NCBI RefSeq assembly: GCF_030816475.1
Contig: NZ_JAUSXF010000001.1
Coordinates: 620,001-684,000, forward strand
Direction of reading: 5' to 3'
DNA length: 64,000 nucleotides
Source of the DNA: Arthrobacter pascens
Lineage (GTDB): Bacteria > Actinomycetota > Actinomycetes > Actinomycetales > Micrococcaceae
This document shows, piece by piece, positions 61,427 through 64,000 of the stretch. Position 1 is the stretch's first letter; every line of letters starts with the position of its first letter. The translations under genes were made by a program, and so were the position numbers. The notes below the pieces were generated by a model that saw nothing but the letters and a program-made list of their open reading frames with translations, did not search any database and had not been told where the DNA came from.

Positions 61427-61978
61427 ATGCCTGAAATACGACTGCCCATCAGCACCAAACGGCTGATCCTGCGCCGCTTTGAAGGCCGCGACCTGGACGC
61501 CTTCCACGCCTACCATTCCCTTCCGGAGACGGCCCGTTTCCTGCCCGGACCGCCGAAGAGCTACACCCAGTCCATGGAACGCGTGGGCAAATACGCCAAC
61601 TTTGTCTATGAAAAGGAAGGCGACTGGGTTTGCCTTGCCATCGAAGCCAAGGACTCGCCGGAGCTGCTGGGCGAGGTGGTGCTGAAGTGGCTCCCGGGCC
61701 TCGGACAGGGCGAGCTGGGCTGGTCCCTGGCTCCCGGGGCACGGGGCCAGGGCTATGCCACCGAGGCCGCAGAGGCCGTGCTGGATCTGGGGTTCGGGGA
61801 ACTCGGGCTGCACCGGATCGAGGCGAGGCTCGATGCCCTCAATGCCGGTTCCGCCGCGCTATGTGAACGGCTGACCATGCGGCTGGAAGCCCGCCTGGTG
61901 GACAAGTGGCATTACAAGGGCCAGTGGGCCACCGAACTGGTCTACGCCATCCTCGACATGGAGTGGCGCTGCCGGTAA
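61427..61978 (+). CDS. GNAT family N-acetyltransferase (RimJ/RimL-like)
   Basis: A 183-residue GNAT protein: LPISTKRLILRRFEGRDLDA at the N terminus and GELGWSLAPGARGQGYATEA (acetyl-CoA-binding turn R-G-Q-G-Y) in the core, then LGLHRIEARLDALNAGSAAL. This subgroup acetylates protein N termini or small amines; the substrate is unknown. It is close behind ackA (6 bp). A weak inverted repeat, CTCGGGC/GCCCGAG (61981-61987/62020-62026), follows and may be a terminator. Confidence 0.83.
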   Translation: MPEIRLPISTKRLILRRFEGRDLDAFHAYHSLPETARFLPGPPKSYTQSMERVGKYANFVYEKEGDWVCLAIEAKDSPELLGEVVLKWLPGLGQGELGWSLAPGARGQGYATEAAEAVLDLGFGELGLHRIEARLDALNAGSAALCERLTMRLEARLVDKWHYKGQWATELVYAILDMEWRCR

Positions 61979-62035
61979 CCCTCGGGCTGGCCCGCTGAGC
62001 AAAGGCTCCTCACCCAACGGCCCGAGACTCCCAGA

Positions 62036-64000
62036 TCAGCTGGGCGCAACGCTCGGCTGGGGCTCCACAGCCGGTACCGTTTCAACCCCTCCGGTCCCGG
62101 CCGTCCCCGTCGGAACGGCACCTGAGGTCACGGCACCTGTTGGGGCGGCGCCTGTGGGAGCCGGCGACGGCGGCGGGGCGCCTTGGGTTGCCTGGACCGT
62201 GGCAGGGGTGGTGGCGGTCCCGGTACCTGCCGGACCAGGTGCCGGGCCAGTGGAACCGGGGGAGGGCGTCGAAGCCGGTCCTTCAGTTGACGGCGTTGCC
62301 CCGCTGGAGCCGGTTCCTCCCGTCTGTGACGTGCTCGGGTCCGCCCGGATGATGGCGGCAATCCGGTCCTTGTATTCGGACAGCTTCGATTGGATCTCGG
62401 AGAGGGGCATGTTCTGGATGTTCTGGCCGTAGTCGGCGATCTCGTCCCAGAGCGCCTCCAGCCTGGCCATGCCGCCATCGCTGAGCGGGCCGTCCAGGGT
62501 GAGGACAAGTTGGCTGGCAAGCGCATACGTGAGGCAGTCGAGGCAGTTGTAGTTTGCCGCTGCGGACAGGTTCTCCGGCACCACGACGTCCGCCTGGCCG
62601 ACAATCAGCACTACCTGGAATCCCACGGCCACCGCCGCGCAGCCCTGGCAGCTGGCAAAGGCATACGCCTCGTTCCTGGTGTCGACAGGCTCCCCCTCCT
62701 CGGCCCACACGAGCGCGAAGGCCACGTCATAGACAACGGAACCGTCCGTCGTATTCACTGCCAGGGCCTGGTTGCCGTCCGGCTTGGGGGCGCCAGGCCT
62801 GTTGAAGGGAAACACCCAGGACGGCGCCGTCGCACTGGAATCGGACGGGCCGGAACCGGTGGCGCCGGCCGGGACGGCAGCGGCACTATCCCTTGGCACC
62901 AGAAGCATGCTGAGCCGCGGGCTCTCCCTGGTCGGCATCTCGGTGCCGGCCGGCCACAATGCCACTGTGTCGCCGGACTGGCCTTCCTGCAACGTGGATC
63001 CGGTCCGCGGGAAAACAGAGGCAGAGGCATCCGCGAGGGTCCCGCGTTCGTAAGGCTGGACCGGACGGTACGTCCCGCCGTCGGGCCACCATGCCCAGCC
63101 GAGGCTTGCCAGCAGCGCCGCAACGACTGCCATCGCCGCGGCACGCTGCAGCCCCTTGCCGCGGGTCTTCTGCCACATGCCGATAGTGAGTTGCCGCAGG
63201 AGACGGATGACCATGTAGGCCACGCCCGCCATGGGAAGGGCGACGGCGGCGATCGCCAGGACACGTACGGCCACACCCGCCAGATCACCGGCGGAGAGGC
63301 TTCCGGCGAGTGCGGCCTGCTGCTTGACCACGCTGGCCCAGGCCGTGCCCAGCAGCCGCGGCAGGGAAATGACCATCATGGCCATGCTGAGCAGCAGCAG
63401 CGGCACTGTGACAAGGACCCACAACGTCACGACGGCGCGTGCCCACGGCTTGAGGGCGTTCGCCTCGGGATCGCGCCAGCGCCACGGCAGCATTCCCCGG
63501 AGGGTGGGCCGGATGCGCTGGAAGAGGTCCGGGACGCCTGTTGCGTCGGCCAGGATATGGTAGCCGTCATACCGGAGCAGGGGCAGCAGCTGACGGAGCA
63601 TCTGCAGGATCTGGGTGACCACCACCAGGAGCAGGGCGTCAAGACCCGTGGCCCACCAAACGCCCGTGATCGCCACCGCCACGACGGCGTTGAAATACAG
63701 GCCGCCCAGATCGGTCCGGAGCCGGCCGATGCGGCCCAGGCGGTAGGAATCGGTGACGTCGGTATAGAAAGCCGGCCAGATCAGGTAGAGTCCTGCGCCC
63801 ATCGCCCCTGGCGTCGCGCCGCCTTTCCTCGCTGCGGCCGCGTGCCCGAACTCGTGGAAGCCCGCGGACACGAGTGTGACCGCGAAGACCAGCAGCACCA
63901 GGGCGGGGTTGGCGAAGGCCTCATGGGTGGCCGAGCCCAGTCCTTTCACCATCAGAACCCACCAGCAGGCAGCCAGGAACGCCGCCGTTACCGCCACCAC
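62036..64000 (-). CDS. M50-type zinc metalloprotease with Cys-rich and Pro/Thr-rich C terminus, partial
   Basis: At least 654 residues; the 5' end lies beyond the right edge. A multi-span membrane part carries the zinc site HEFGH (in LVSAGFHEFGHAAAARKGG) and, after several helices, LLRYDGYHILAD as the distal motif of site-2-type proteases, like the putative peptide zinc metalloproteases found with exported peptides. An outer domain follows with two CxxC pairs (FASCQGCAAVAV and NYNCLDCLTYAL) and finally a long low-complexity tail of Thr, Pro, Gly and Ala. Such proteins often accompany radical-SAM or bacteriocin loci, but neighbours further right are not visible. Confidence 0.75.
   Translation of the reverse strand: MVAVTAAFLAACWWVLMVKGLGSATHEAFANPALVLLVFAVTLVSAGFHEFGHAAAARKGGATPGAMGAGLYLIWPAFYTDVTDSYRLGRIGRLRTDLGGLYFNAVVAVAITGVWWATGLDALLLVVVTQILQMLRQLLPLLRYDGYHILADATGVPDLFQRIRPTLRGMLPWRWRDPEANALKPWARAVVTLWVLVTVPLLLLSMAMMVISLPRLLGTAWASVVKQQAALAGSLSAGDLAGVAVRVLAIAAVALPMAGVAYMVIRLLRQLTIGMWQKTRGKGLQRAAAMAVVAALLASLGWAWWPDGGTYRPVQPYERGTLADASASVFPRTGSTLQEGQSGDTVALWPAGTEMPTRESPRLSMLLVPRDSAAAVPAGATGSGPSDSSATAPSWVFPFNRPGAPKPDGNQALAVNTTDGSVVYDVAFALVWAEEGEPVDTRNEAYAFASCQGCAAVAVGFQVVLIVGQADVVVPENLSAAANYNCLDCLTYALASQLVLTLDGPLSDGGMARLEALWDEIADYGQNIQNMPLSEIQSKLSEYKDRIAAIIRADPSTSQTGGTGSSGATPSTEGPASTPSPGSTGPAPGPAGTGTATTPATVQATQGAPPPSPAPTGAAPTGAVTSGAVPTGTAGTGGVETVPAVEPQPSVAPS

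Noticed and set aside
1..64000. rRNA, tRNA, CRISPR array, prophage genes or replication origin
   Set aside because: None was recognised on either strand by reading; short structured RNAs other than the candidate bridge RNA cannot be excluded without a covariance search.

Overview
The window reads as a chromosomal segment of a high-GC actinobacterium of the Arthrobacter/Pseudarthrobacter type (Micrococcaceae). Reasons: strong GC bias at third codon positions, many GTG/TTG starts, a Rex tail at the left edge, system II cytochrome c biogenesis next to menaquinone genes (the order phosphatase-thioredoxin-ccdA-resB-resC is also known from Mycobacterium tuberculosis), iniBAC-like dynamin genes, a LAxTG sortase-E type anchor, and a TetR-controlled phenylacetate pathway. 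No rRNA, tRNA or CRISPR array was seen, and no gene-free gap exceeds about 300 bases.

Layout. 1-2.9 kb: end of rex, two paralogous Pro/Gln-rich membrane proteins and a YceI protein. 3.0-8.0 kb: a tight operon for cytochrome c maturation (histidine phosphatase, TlpA-like lipoprotein, CcdA, ResB, ResC). 8.1-16.9 kb: a five-gene block (membrane-anchored Hsp70-like protein, LuxR regulator, IniB-like protein, two dynamin-like GTPases) lying between resC and the PLDc_N/DUF4229/menA genes. 16.9-21.1 kb: menaquinone genes menB-menE-menA with small membrane proteins. 21.3-26.3 kb: sugar ABC importer with a Tat-type lipoprotein and a cytosolic lyase-like enzyme. 26.3-34.1 kb: CPBP protease, ABC-F protein, an unknown small protein with assimilatory nitrite reductase nirBD, and an amino-acid permease. 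34.2-37.3 kb: an IS30-family element cut in two by an IS110-family element. 37.4-40.0 kb: dinB, csbD, SRPBCC and pentapeptide-repeat proteins. 40.1-55.1 kb: phenylacetate/beta-oxidation genes (thiolase, enoyl-CoA hydratase, hydroxyacyl-CoA dehydrogenase, two thioesterases, paaZ, paaK, TetR regulator) interspersed with a lipase, a phosphatase, an anchored protease, an HtrA-like protease and others. 55.2-64 kb: a large polytopic membrane protein, pta-ackA, acetyltransferases and a partial M50-type metalloprotease.

Most notable. (1) The IS110 element has a 237-bp non-coding left end that folds into two stem-loops. One carries guides matching both flanks of its actual insertion site in the IS30 transposase gene; the other carries guides matching the element's own two ends. 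This is the signature of a bridge RNA. (2) The phenylacetate genes share four related palindromic operators, marking a single PaaR-like regulon. (3) Three copies of a palindromic repeat with constant outer arms and co-varying inner stems sit at gene 3' ends; one supplies the nirD stop codon. (4) The Hsp70-LuxR-IniB-dynamin block looks like a self-contained envelope-stress module.
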